The notes under the pieces were generated by a model. It was given only the letters and a program-made list of their open reading frames with translations, was not told the DNA's origin and ran no database searches. Of a stretch of 64,000 bases of DNA, positions 1 to 7,939 are shown in pieces; position 1 is the stretch's first letter; each line of letters starts with the position of its first letter. The position numbers and the translations under genes were made by a program. Source of the DNA: Cerasicoccus arenae. Its GTDB lineage: Bacteria; Verrucomicrobiota; Verrucomicrobiia; Opitutales; Cerasicoccaceae. The stretch spans positions 1-64,000 of the forward strand of contig NZ_BMXG01000021.1 of assembly GCF_014651635.1 (NCBI RefSeq), written 5' to 3'.

Positions 1-487
1 GGGGGGGATTTTGTTGGGATTCGACTGGCGGAGGGGGGGGGGCTGGTTGGGGCAGGGAAATAAAGCCGCCACGCAAAAGCGGTCGAAAATGTCCAGAGGC
101 ATTGATCAGGCCAAGGACTCCGCCGATAAATGGGGGTTCATCCTTCAGGTCGAAATACCCGCTGTTGTCCAAGCCATCGACGGGGAAATCGACTGAGGAC
201 TGTGCTTGCGCATAGTCTTGGGTGTCGTGAGCAAATACATAGGCCCGTAGGACGAGCTTTAAAGCATCGACTGAGACGCCCATCATATGACGCCCGGCAT
301 TGAGTGTGATGGGGTCTAGGACCCAATGGGCATGAAACCGGCCTGGGGCCACTGGCAACAGCATCAAGTGTGGTTCCGAGGCGAGATCGATAGCAAAATC
401 TTCGTGATCAATCACTTTTGCAATACGTCGCAGAGTATCCGGGTCGGATTGTACGCCGCTATCGACTCGTGATTGGGAACTGGACAT
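1..487 (-). CDS. DUF4912 domain protein, 3' end off the window
   Basis: An open frame of 162 codons starts at ATG 487 on the minus strand and has no stop before base 1. The N-terminal half holds a small beta-sandwich-like stretch (LMLLPVAPGRFHAHWVLDP, then LKLVLRAYVF and SGYFDL) that resembles DUF4912, a carbohydrate-binding-like domain often found next to glucan enzymes. The visible C-terminal end is proline-rich (PAPPPPPVESQQNPP) and comes from a C10 tract at 33-42. It is divergent from the next gene, which carries a related domain at its N-terminus, so the two may share a 5' region. A role in glucan binding is inferred from family and context. The reading frame was checked codon by codon; the product name is less certain. 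Confidence 0.72.
   Translation of the reverse strand, partial: MSSSQSRVDSGVQSDPDTLRRIAKVIDHEDFAIDLASEPHLMLLPVAPGRFHAHWVLDPITLNAGRHMMGVSVDALKLVLRAYVFAHDTQDYAQAQSSVDFPVDGLDNSGYFDLKDEPPFIGGVLGLINASGHFRPLLRGGFISLPQPAPPPPPVESQQNPP
33..42. repeat. G10 homopolymer inside the DUF4912 gene
   Basis: Ten G on the plus strand, read as CCC codons on the minus strand, encode part of a proline run. The frame stays open on both sides. Confidence 0.9.
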
Positions 488-621
488 TGGGCTGGTCAGG
501 ATGATTCAGGGTAACGATGAGTCAAGTGAAATTGCCCTGACGCACAGCTTATGCCAGCTTGTCCGAGAACGGTGAATTTCGCCGAAAAAACCTTTTATCT
601 TGCTCCATCTCCCGGGACTTG

Positions 622-2244
622 ATGAACATGTATCTACCCCTTCGTCCTTACATGAAAGCTGCAGCCTACGGAGCCGAAACCATGGAGCAAATGCGCTCTG
701 TTGGTTGGAAAATCGGCCAACTCTTTACCCCCACGCCGCCTGGTCAATACCTAGCGTTTGTCCCGATTAAGTCCGGGCTTGCCTATCTCCATTGGGCTCT
801 GGAAAAGGGCTCGATCGACGCGCTGCAAAAGGAAGAAGGGAAAGCATTTGATGGTGCGCGCCAAACGCTCCGGCTCTATGATGTGTCTTGGATTCAGTTC
901 AACGGAACCAATGCGCACAGCTTTTTCGACATCGACGTCAATGGCCTCTGGGGGCGCTATTATTGGAAAACAGACCGCATTGAGCGCTATTTTCTCGCCG
1001 AAACCGGCTTTCGTCTGCGAGACGGTCGCTACCGCGCTCTCGCGCGCTCTGAGACGGTTTTCATGGACCGCGCTCATCGCTCTGGCCAAACCTCGATGCG
1101 CGGCATGTACGTGGGCGGGCGCTTTGAGCGGATTATTCCGGTGGAAAACATCTTCGATGCGCCGATTTACGAGCGGGTGCACACTAGCTGGAGCGGTTCT
1201 CTGGCCGAAGACCTGACCATTTCCTACTTTGCCGACGAGCCGAAGCCCGATGCTGCCGCCCGATTGCAGGAGTATTTAAAGAATCTCCACGCCGCTGCTG
1301 AGCCTCTTGGCCTGCATTTTCAGCAGGGCAGTGAAAAGTCCGCCGCCAAGCCGAACCTCGTTCACGCGCATGACATCGGTTCGGCGCCCGCCGCCGCTAA
1401 ATTGGCCAAGAAATCCAAGGCGCCGCTTGTCCTCACGCTCCATGCCAGCGAGCGCGAACGCGCCGCACTGCGCGGACGTGAGCTAGATCCGGCTGCGGTT
1501 AAACAAGAAGCCGAGGCCCTGGCTTTGGCGGACTGGGTGATCACGGCGCACAGCGACACACGTAACCAAATTTTGGCCGATGGCTTGGTGCCGGAGGATC
1601 GTGTCGTCATTCTGCCCGACCTGTTCCAAGGCGTGCTGCCCAAGGCATTTGATCCCGGCGACGTGAAAAAGCGTTACCATTTGAACCCGGCTCGTCCGAT
1701 GGCGCTCTTTTCCGGGGAAATCTCCCATGCGGCGGGGGCTGACTTGCTAATGACTGCCATGGAGCACGTGTGCGGCGTCCATCCCGAAGCACAATTAGTC
1801 TTTGCTGGCAATGGCCCGCTCCGCTCGGAGCTTGAGAGTCGCGCCCATCGCAGTGCCTTTGGCGAGCGTATTCGTTTTGTGGGGCATGTTGCCCGTGACG
1901 AATTTATGGATCTGCTCGCGGCCTGTGACTTCGTGATCATTCCGGCGCGGACTTGGCAAGATGAGGGTCTCGCGCATCTAGCGCTGGAAAACGGCAAGTC
2001 TGTGCTTACCACGCACCAGGCGCGCATCAGCTGTGTTAACCATGGGCAGAACGGACTCGTCGTTTACGATAATCCCGGCTCCGTCATCTGGGGTTTGCAA
2101 GAGATGTTTCACAACCCCATGGGGAATGGACATTCCTTTGCCCGCCATAATTCAAACATGCCACAATCGCTGGACAACTTGGCCATCGAACTCTGCGTTT
2201 TGTATAACAACATTCTGAAAACTGCTAATGGAGGCGCTCAGTAA
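622..2244 (+). CDS. DUF4912-like domain fused to a GT4-type glycosyltransferase
   Basis: The N-terminal ~190 residues (QYLAFVPIKSGLAYLHWAL, TLRLYDV, SFFDIDVNGLWGRYYWKT) match the DUF4912 pattern of the divergent neighbour. The C-terminal ~290 residues are a GT-B glycosyltransferase: a first Rossmann half with NLVHAHDIGSAPAAAKLA and LVLTLHASE, and a second half with ALFSGEISHAAGADLL, LVFAGNGPLRSELE and the modified E-x7-E region DEGLAHLALENGKSVL. Together with the downstream GH57 enzyme this points to alpha-glucan synthesis, with the GT as a glycogen-synthase-like enzyme; that role is inferred. ATG 622 was chosen; an in-frame TTG at 559 would add 21 residues and ATG 628 would remove two. The stop overlaps the next start by one base (TAATG). 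Confidence 0.8.
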   Translation: MNMYLPLRPYMKAAAYGAETMEQMRSVGWKIGQLFTPTPPGQYLAFVPIKSGLAYLHWALEKGSIDALQKEEGKAFDGARQTLRLYDVSWIQFNGTNAHSFFDIDVNGLWGRYYWKTDRIERYFLAETGFRLRDGRYRALARSETVFMDRAHRSGQTSMRGMYVGGRFERIIPVENIFDAPIYERVHTSWSGSLAEDLTISYFADEPKPDAAARLQEYLKNLHAAAEPLGLHFQQGSEKSAAKPNLVHAHDIGSAPAAAKLAKKSKAPLVLTLHASERERAALRGRELDPAAVKQEAEALALADWVITAHSDTRNQILADGLVPEDRVVILPDLFQGVLPKAFDPGDVKKRYHLNPARPMALFSGEISHAAGADLLMTAMEHVCGVHPEAQLVFAGNGPLRSELESRAHRSAFGERIRFVGHVARDEFMDLLAACDFVIIPARTWQDEGLAHLALENGKSVLTTHQARISCVNHGQNGLVVYDNPGSVIWGLQEMFHNPMGNGHSFARHNSNMPQSLDNLAIELCVLYNNILKTANGGAQ

Positions 2245-3830
2245 TGCCTAAAGGCTACCTTTCATTCGTTCTGCACGCGCACCTGCCGTTTGTCCGGCAC
2301 CCGGAGTTTGAACAATTTCTGGAAGAACTCTGGTTGTTTGAAGCAATCACGGAAACTTATATTCCGCTGTTGGAGCGTTTCGACGCGCTGGAGCGCGATG
2401 GCGTGCCGTGGGGCCTCACGATTTCCATCTCGCCGTCACTGCTGGCCATGTTGGAGGACGAGCTGCTCCGCGCCCGATATGCCCGCCGCATGCGCGTGCT
2501 CATTGAGCTGACCGAGCGCGAGCAGGAACGCCTCAAGGACGACCCGCATTTCAGCTACCTCGCCAAATGGTACAACGATTTTTTCAAGCGCACGCTCAAG
2601 TATTTTGAGGATTGCGGTGGTCGGATTTCCCAACGCTTCCGCGCCTTGCATGAGAAGGGCAATCTGGAGGTCATTAGCTGCGTGGGCACGCATGGTTTCA
2701 TGCCGCACCTTTCCGCGAATCCCGCGACCATGGAAGGCCAGCTCGAAAACGGATTTGCCTATTTTGAATCCGTGATGGGCTTTCCCGCCAACGGCGCCTG
2801 GCTGCCTGAGTGCGCGTATTATCCAGGGCTCGACGAGCGCCTGCGCAAGTATGGTATCCGCTTTTTCTGCACGGAAACGGCGGGCATCGAGCACTCAAAC
2901 CCCGCCCCGGTTTACGGCGTGCACGCGCCGTTGTTTACGCCTTCGGGCGTGGCGGCGTTTGGGCGCGACCACGGCTGCACCAAGCAAGTCTGGTCAGCGG
3001 AATCCGGCTTTCCGGGAGACGGCAATTACCGCGAATTTTATCGCGACATCGGGCACGAGCTCGACTTCGAATACCTGCGCAAATTTTTGCCGGGCGACGT
3101 CCGCTCTGACACCGGCATCAAGTATCACCGCATCACTGGGCCCGGCTACCAAAAGGCTGGCTACGACCCGGAAAGCGCCCGCAAGAAGGCGGACCAGCAC
3201 GCCTCGCAGTTTCTCTTCCAACGCGTTTCGCACATTGATTATCTGGAGTCGGCGATGGAAGTGGCGCCGGTCATTGTGGCGCCTTTTGACGCCGAGCTCT
3301 TTGGCCATTGGTGGTTCGAAGGCCCGACCTGGGTCGACTACGTGCTCCGCAAGGCCGCCTACGATCAGCACTCGCTGGAAACGATTTCCTTGGGCAAATA
3401 TCTGGACCGCAACCCCGTCCACCAGACTGCTTATCCGGCAACGTCCTCCTGGGGGCACAAGGGCCACTTCGAGTATTGGCTCAACGGCGCCAACGATTGG
3501 ATGTTCGACCAAGTCACGGCCTGCGGTGACCGCATGGTCAAAGTCGCCAAGAAGTTTGCTGGCCAGAAAACCGTGAAGAAGCTCACCGAGCGTGCCCTCA
3601 AACAATGCGCTCGCGAGCTTGTCTTGGCGCAAAGTTCCGATTGGCCCTTCATCGTGAGTAACGGCACCTCCGCCCAATACGCCGAGCGCCGTGTGCGTGA
3701 CCATTGCAGCCGACTGCAATACCTCGCCAACGCACTCGACAACGACACTGTGGACGCCAAGGAACTCGAATCCCTCGAACTCATGGACAACATCTTCCCC
3801 GACATCAACTGGCGCATCTACGCAGCGTAG
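2244..3830 (+). CDS. GH57 family 1,4-alpha-glucan branching-type enzyme
   Basis: The 528-aa protein has the GH57 layout: a start typical of the DUF1957/branching clade (GYLSFVLHAHLPFVRHPE), the nucleophile region WLPECAYYPGLDERL with Glu189, and the acid/base region VAPFDAELFGHWWFEGPTW with Asp349. Both catalytic positions lie close to those described for archaeal GH57 branching enzymes. A helical C-terminal region follows (residues ~400-528). In this family the enzyme cuts alpha-1,4-glucan and re-joins the piece through an alpha-1,6 branch. GGAGG lies 9 nt before ATG, and the start overlaps the upstream glycosyltransferase stop, so the two genes are translationally coupled. Confidence 0.87.
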   Translation: MPKGYLSFVLHAHLPFVRHPEFEQFLEELWLFEAITETYIPLLERFDALERDGVPWGLTISISPSLLAMLEDELLRARYARRMRVLIELTEREQERLKDDPHFSYLAKWYNDFFKRTLKYFEDCGGRISQRFRALHEKGNLEVISCVGTHGFMPHLSANPATMEGQLENGFAYFESVMGFPANGAWLPECAYYPGLDERLRKYGIRFFCTETAGIEHSNPAPVYGVHAPLFTPSGVAAFGRDHGCTKQVWSAESGFPGDGNYREFYRDIGHELDFEYLRKFLPGDVRSDTGIKYHRITGPGYQKAGYDPESARKKADQHASQFLFQRVSHIDYLESAMEVAPVIVAPFDAELFGHWWFEGPTWVDYVLRKAAYDQHSLETISLGKYLDRNPVHQTAYPATSSWGHKGHFEYWLNGANDWMFDQVTACGDRMVKVAKKFAGQKTVKKLTERALKQCARELVLAQSSDWPFIVSNGTSAQYAERRVRDHCSRLQYLANALDNDTVDAKELESLELMDNIFPDINWRIYAA

Positions 3831-3841
3831 GAGCGGCGGAT

Positions 3842-5413
3842 TTAGTAGTTGGTGATGGGCTCATTAATGGCGCGGAAGAACATGATGACCACTATGCCTA
3901 GGCCGACGACGTCCGGGCCGATTATCTGGATGCCTGCATAGCCAATCAGCGAGACTCCCCAGCCGAGGCAAATTGCCAGCACCACCGAGAGCGACAATGT
4001 AAAGACGAAGCTCAGGCTGATTTTCTGATGCTTATGTGGCCGGATTTGGTCGAGGATTTGGAACATTTGGAAACATAGTAGCACGTAAATCATCATGCTG
4101 AAGAAGCTGTAAGGTATGAGCTCCGGGACGATGATGAATGCATCGTAGAGACCATGCGCAATGACCACCATACCAAACATGCTCGCGAAGTAATCCAGGC
4201 CCTGCCATTTCGTAATGAAGACGCGATACAGCGCATAGCCTATCAACGCTGTTGCCGAAATATGAAAGAAGTTTGCCGTGAGGAAGCGTCCGGGGCCGTC
4301 AAAGGCATTGCTGCTGTGGAAGTAACTCATGTTTTCCTCAACCGCAAATCCTAGCCCGACGCAGCCAGCGACAATCAACGCCAACAGCGGGTCTTTGCGC
4401 CGCACCAGAACGGGCAGCAGCGGAGTGAAGAACAGCAGTTTAAGGAACTCTTCGCGCAGGCCAATGCCCGCAATGCAGTACAGCAAGCCGCCGATCAGGT
4501 CGTTCTTTTCAGAAAAGCCCAAGAAGTCCTCTTGCAGGGTGATCATGAGCAGGGTCGCCGTGGTGCTCATCATTCCGAGTAAGACGGCAACGACGCACAG
4601 CGTGATGCTCGACGATGATTTCCAGAGCCGTGCAGCATGCATGAGAAACGCAAACCACGCGAAGCCAGCCAACAATGCAATGAGCACAATCTGCCATTCG
4701 AGGTTTGTATATTGGCGGATGATGGTTCGCTTAATGATTTCAGACCAATTTTTTTCCAGAATGGCTTTCTGCCAAAGCAAAATCGATTGGTCGTCGGTTA
4801 GCAGTTCTTCGTAGCCCGGCTGATCCATCAAGCGGATAAGGTCCGAGTAGGCCTGTCGAAACCAGTAGATGTCTACGGCCTGTTCGCGTGCTGATTCGTT
4901 GTCCGTTGCCGCTGCCTCAAGTTCAAATGCCTTGGCCGCGTGAAAGTAATATTCGCGTGCAACCCAATACGCTCCCAGTGCGTAATTACTGTTGGGCACG
5001 GGAGGCGAGTCCTCGGCGAGTTTAACCAGATTTGGCTCAGGCTCACTGCCTCCTCGAATGCTCTCCAGCATCATGCGAGCAATGGATTTCTCCTGATCAG
5101 TAAATGATGATTGATCGACTTCGTCCAGCAGCGAATCCGTCATCCGCCGGCGCGAGGCCATGGCCCATTCGTCCAGCTTTTCGTCAAAGGGCGATTCGTT
5201 GGTTTGCGTTAGCTCATTGATGGCGTCTAGCGCGTCATCGGGATTCTTGAGAATGTCAAGCAACACCAAGGCCTCCTCATCGGGTGCGATGATATGGAAG
5301 GCAAAGCCGACGCCGATGCCTAGCGCAATGATCATCAGGGCCGTCTTCCAGAGGAAGGGGCCACGATAGGACTGATGCGGGAGTTTGCGGAAAAAATTAC
5401 GCATGAACGGCAC
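3842..5413 (-). CDS. PrsW-like intramembrane metalloprotease
   Basis: A 523-aa membrane protein. A single hydrophobic segment near residues 22-42 is followed by a soluble ~195-residue helical region, then about seven membrane segments. The second half carries the PrsW signature: EEFLK (321-325), GFAVEEN (355-361) and FHISATALIGYALYR with His384, the predicted metal and catalytic residues of this CPBP/PrsW superfamily. PrsW proteases cut membrane-anchored anti-sigma factors in Bacillus; the substrate here is unknown, and the large N-terminal extension is not typical of short PrsW proteins. The gene converges with the GH57 gene, leaving only 11 bp. ATG 5413 was chosen; ATG 5404 is equally possible. 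Confidence 0.82.
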   Translation of the reverse strand: MPFMRNFFRKLPHQSYRGPFLWKTALMIIALGIGVGFAFHIIAPDEEALVLLDILKNPDDALDAINELTQTNESPFDEKLDEWAMASRRRMTDSLLDEVDQSSFTDQEKSIARMMLESIRGGSEPEPNLVKLAEDSPPVPNSNYALGAYWVAREYYFHAAKAFELEAAATDNESAREQAVDIYWFRQAYSDLIRLMDQPGYEELLTDDQSILLWQKAILEKNWSEIIKRTIIRQYTNLEWQIVLIALLAGFAWFAFLMHAARLWKSSSSITLCVVAVLLGMMSTTATLLMITLQEDFLGFSEKNDLIGGLLYCIAGIGLREEFLKLLFFTPLLPVLVRRKDPLLALIVAGCVGLGFAVEENMSYFHSSNAFDGPGRFLTANFFHISATALIGYALYRVFITKWQGLDYFASMFGMVVIAHGLYDAFIIVPELIPYSFFSMMIYVLLCFQMFQILDQIRPHKHQKISLSFVFTLSLSVVLAICLGWGVSLIGYAGIQIIGPDVVGLGIVVIMFFRAINEPITNY

Positions 5414-5462
5414 TGAACGATTGGCTGCTCATGCGCGAAGGCAATGATTTTCGAGCAGTAGG

Positions 5463-5729
5463 TTAGCTGCGAATCTTGTCTTTCTTGGCCTCACGCTCAG
5501 CGTTGATTTTCTTACGCTCATCCACGAGTTCTTGCTCGAGCTTCTGGCGCTCTTCTGGGTCGCGTGACTTATTGCGCGCGCTGCTTAGATAGACTTCACG
5601 TTCGGCGATCTTGGCGTCATAGACGCGGTCAATTTCAGCGAGTTGCTTTTTTAGATCTTCTGTAACGGGTCCGCTAGAAGGGGATTCCTTCTGCAAACGC
5701 TCCATGGCGAGTTCGTAGGCGCTTTTCAT
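5463..5729 (-). CDS. Small charged coiled-coil protein
   Basis: An 88-aa protein rich in Glu, Lys and Arg with long predicted helices (KKQLAEIDRVYDAKIAERE, then LEQELVDERKKINAEREAK). There is no signal peptide or membrane segment. I do not recognise the family. Its ATG overlaps the stop of the comEC reading frame as ATGA once the comEC frameshift is corrected. That coupling is good evidence that it is a real gene translated together with comEC. Function is unknown. Confidence 0.68.
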   Translation of the reverse strand: MKSAYELAMERLQKESPSSGPVTEDLKKQLAEIDRVYDAKIAEREVYLSSARNKSRDPEERQKLEQELVDERKKINAEREAKKDKIRS

Positions 5730-7424
5730 AGTTCGCTAATCTGATGTAACTCTGTGCCAAATACAAGCCCGACTAACATGAGGACAGGAGGCAGCCCAAA
5801 GCGCACCCAGGCAGGCGTTCGGCGGTCCGCCAGAAGCAAGGCCGCGGCCAGCATAGCCAGCGCCACCACATAGCCACACCCGGGCCAGCGCCAGCCCAAT
5901 GTAAGTGAGCTTTCGGGCGTTTTCAGGAAGCCACGGACCAAGTGCGTCCATTCCGGCAATGAAAATCCAGCTGGCGTGATTGGCAAATGTTGTCGCCGCC
6001 GTCCAGCCAATCCAACCCGCCACCACGGCCAGCATGGAGGCCGTCATTGCGAGGGGTGCCAGTGTGACCAGCGGGATGTTAAGCAGAAAAGCGCCGGGTG
6101 CCAGCACGCCAAAATAACGCACGCTTAGCGGCGCGCTGTAAAGGGTGGCCGCAAAGGAAATCGCCAAGAGGCCAAACATGGCGTTCACGCTCCAACGGAC
6201 AAATCGTTGGGCGCGAGTCAGGTCATTGGCAATGATCAGGCGATAAGGCTCGAAACGTTGCCGGAGCCAGTCTTGCAACGGCACACCATAGACCAATAAG
6301 CCCGTAACTACCGTGTAGGAAAGCTGGAAGCCCGCACTCCACAGCTGGCGTGGGTCGAATAGCAGAACGACTAAGGCCGAGCACGCGAGGGCGGAGAGTG
6401 GTTGCGGCTTGCGCATCAGCCCAAATGCGGTCCAAAAGAAAAATGCCATCCACCAAGCGCGAATTGCTGAGGGTGCCGCGCCAGTCACCTGAACATAGCC
6501 CATCAGCAGCAGAAGTCCGATCAGTGGCCGAAGCTTGCGCGGAATCCGTAGCCCGGCGAGTACCGCCACAAGCAGGCCTGCCACAATGCCCACATGCAGT
6601 CCACTGACAGCAAATAGGTGCATTGTTCCGCTGGCGATATAGCGTTCTTTTTGCTCGGTGGTGAGCGCGGCTTTTTCTCCCAGTAGCATGGCGGTGGCGA
6701 TGCCTGCCAGCTGTTTCGTGCGTGGCGAATCAGCCCCGGTTTTCAGGATTGCTTGCCAACGCTCATTGATGCGGGAGAATTGTTGATATAGCCAAGGCTG
6801 TGGTGCAGTTATTTCTTTGAGACTGGCTTGGCTGAGTTTGAGATAACACCCTTGTTGGCGGAGGTAGCCGTCGAAACCGTCTGGATCATTGGGGGTGGGT
6901 TCCAGTTTTCCGCGAATACGGATTTTGCCGCCTCGGCCGACGGGGGCGTCGATGTTCTCCTTCCAGCATTGAAAGTAGATCATTTGCCCGCGCAATTGCG
7001 GCGCATACTTCGGGGCGTTGATTAACTCGCCAATGCCCGCGATACGCAATTCCCGGCTTCGCAAGGCGAAGACGCGATCGACTTCAATGACGACATCAGC
7101 CTCGCGATTGGGCTGCTGTGATAAGTCAGGGGGGGGGGGGACGCGGTGTGCGTAATAAAGCCAACTGCCAAGCGTTGCGGTGAGACAAAAAGTGGCTCCC
7201 CAGAGATAGAGGGTCTTTTGCGAAGGGAATTTGGCCGAGATAAACGTCGCAGCGATGCATAAGATCAGGGCAACGATGAGCCAGATAATTGATACTGAAT
7301 TATCAGAAAAGCGTGTGGCCAACACGAAGCCAAGAATCAATGGAATCAGCAAATAGAGCAGGGGAGTGTGGGCACCGGACTCCAACCGAACCGCGTGCAA
7401 CGCTGATTCTTCTTTTTTATCCAT
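5726..7424 (-). CDS. comEC: ComEC/Rec2 DNA-uptake channel, C-terminus frameshifted
   Basis: The N-terminal part has two to three membrane segments and a DUF4131-like soluble domain. The competence core follows, with HLFAVSGLHVG at residues 269-279 and further membrane helices. ComEC passes single-stranded DNA across the inner membrane during transformation. The frame read from ATG 7424 is credible to about residue 517 (KLTYIGLALARVW), then turns into Gly/Cys/Trp-rich sequence ending at 5736. The overlapping frame encodes a normal hydrophobic helix (YVVALAMLAAALLL) and a tail ending HQISEL at 5726, whose TGA overlaps the next ATG. One extra base near 5871-5890 would explain this. No beta-lactamase-like C-terminal domain is present, as in shorter Rec2 forms. 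Proline run 96-99 is a C12 tract. Confidence 0.82.
7129..7140. repeat. G12 homopolymer in comEC
   Basis: Twelve G on the plus strand encode four consecutive prolines (VPPPPD) in comEC. The tract is in frame as sequenced. Confidence 0.9.
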
Positions 7425-7551
7425 TTAAGCATCAAACGGTTTCATCGATTCTAGCGTATGCCAAGTTGGGAGCGATCTGCTTCGGCAATGATTATCCACG
7501 ATTCTTCACGGTCTTCACGGAATTTCGTTGTCTAAATATGGATGTAAAAAA

Positions 7552-7597
7552 GCTGGTTCGAAGATGGGGTTGAGCCACCTCCAGAACCAGCCAAGAA
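7552..7597 (-). terminator. Rho-independent terminator after the RHH gene
   Basis: On the minus strand GCTGGTTC (7591-7584) and GAACCAGC (7559-7552) form an 8-bp perfect stem around a 24-nt loop. A run of six T follows on the minus strand (the A-run ending at base 7551). It lies ~30 nt past the stop of the ribbon-helix-helix gene. The loop is long, so strength is uncertain. Confidence 0.55.
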
Positions 7598-7621
7598 GTC
7601 ATCGAAAAATAGAGTATTAAT

Positions 7622-7834
7622 CTATTCCGTTACTTTCTCGAGAGCGGTCGCAATAAAATTGGACCGGTTGCGATTTTCTTCTGATGCGAGCACATCAATA
7701 CGGTCAATCAAATCGGCGGGCAATGAGATCGAAATCTGTGTCATGCCCGGCGCACGTGTTTGAACCCGCTTCTTTTTAGCAGTTTTTGTAGCCTTCTTCG
7801 TTGTGGTCTTCTTTTTCACCATAGACACATGCAT
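7622..7834 (-). CDS. Lys-rich ribbon-helix-helix (CopG/Arc-like) protein
   Basis: A 70-aa protein. Residues 1-27 are very basic (KKKTTTKKATKTAKKKR). Residues 31-70 carry a ribbon-helix-helix DNA-binding pattern: a beta strand MTQISISLP, helix ADLIDRIDVLASEE, and a second helix NRSNFIATALEKV with the usual R/N-x-S-x-F/A turn. Such proteins bind DNA as dimers and usually repress. The basic tail resembles histone-like tails and may add non-specific DNA contact. GGAAAG lies about 7 nt before ATG 7834; ATG 7822 is an alternative start. Nested inverted repeats at 7869-7929 upstream could be its operator. No toxin gene is adjacent, so an antitoxin role is not supported. Confidence 0.78.
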   Translation of the reverse strand: MHVSMVKKKTTTKKATKTAKKKRVQTRAPGMTQISISLPADLIDRIDVLASEENRNRSNFIATALEKVTE

Positions 7835-7868
7835 AGTAAACTTTCCGATGTCATCAACTCATTTTCTT

Positions 7869-7929
7869 CTTGATGGTCAGCAATTTTCAAAGATGTCTAA
7901 TGGGCTAGACAGAGAAGATGGCCATCAAG
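7869..7929. promoter_or_regulatory. Nested inverted repeats upstream of the RHH gene
   Basis: An outer pair, CTTGATGG (7869-7876) and CCATCAAG (7922-7929), encloses an inner pair, TGTCTA (7894-7899) and TAGACA (7906-7911). They sit between the end of the coiled-coil gene and the RHH gene, which are transcribed in the same direction. Either an operator for the RHH protein or the terminator of the upstream operon would fit; no T-run is present. Confidence 0.4.
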
Positions 7930-7939
7930 GACATTTATG

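Noticed and set aside
758-1216. Overlapping frame inside the glycosyltransferase gene
   Set aside because: Ser/Arg/Ala-rich shadow translation of a GC-rich gene, with no motif.
2851-3719. Long overlapping frames inside the GH57 gene on both strands
   Set aside because: Arg/Ser-rich shadow on the plus strand and a His/Val/Leu shadow on the minus strand; the GH57 frame has all family motifs.
7622-7834. Antitoxin of a toxin-antitoxin pair
   Set aside because: The RHH domain fits, but there is no small toxin gene beside it.
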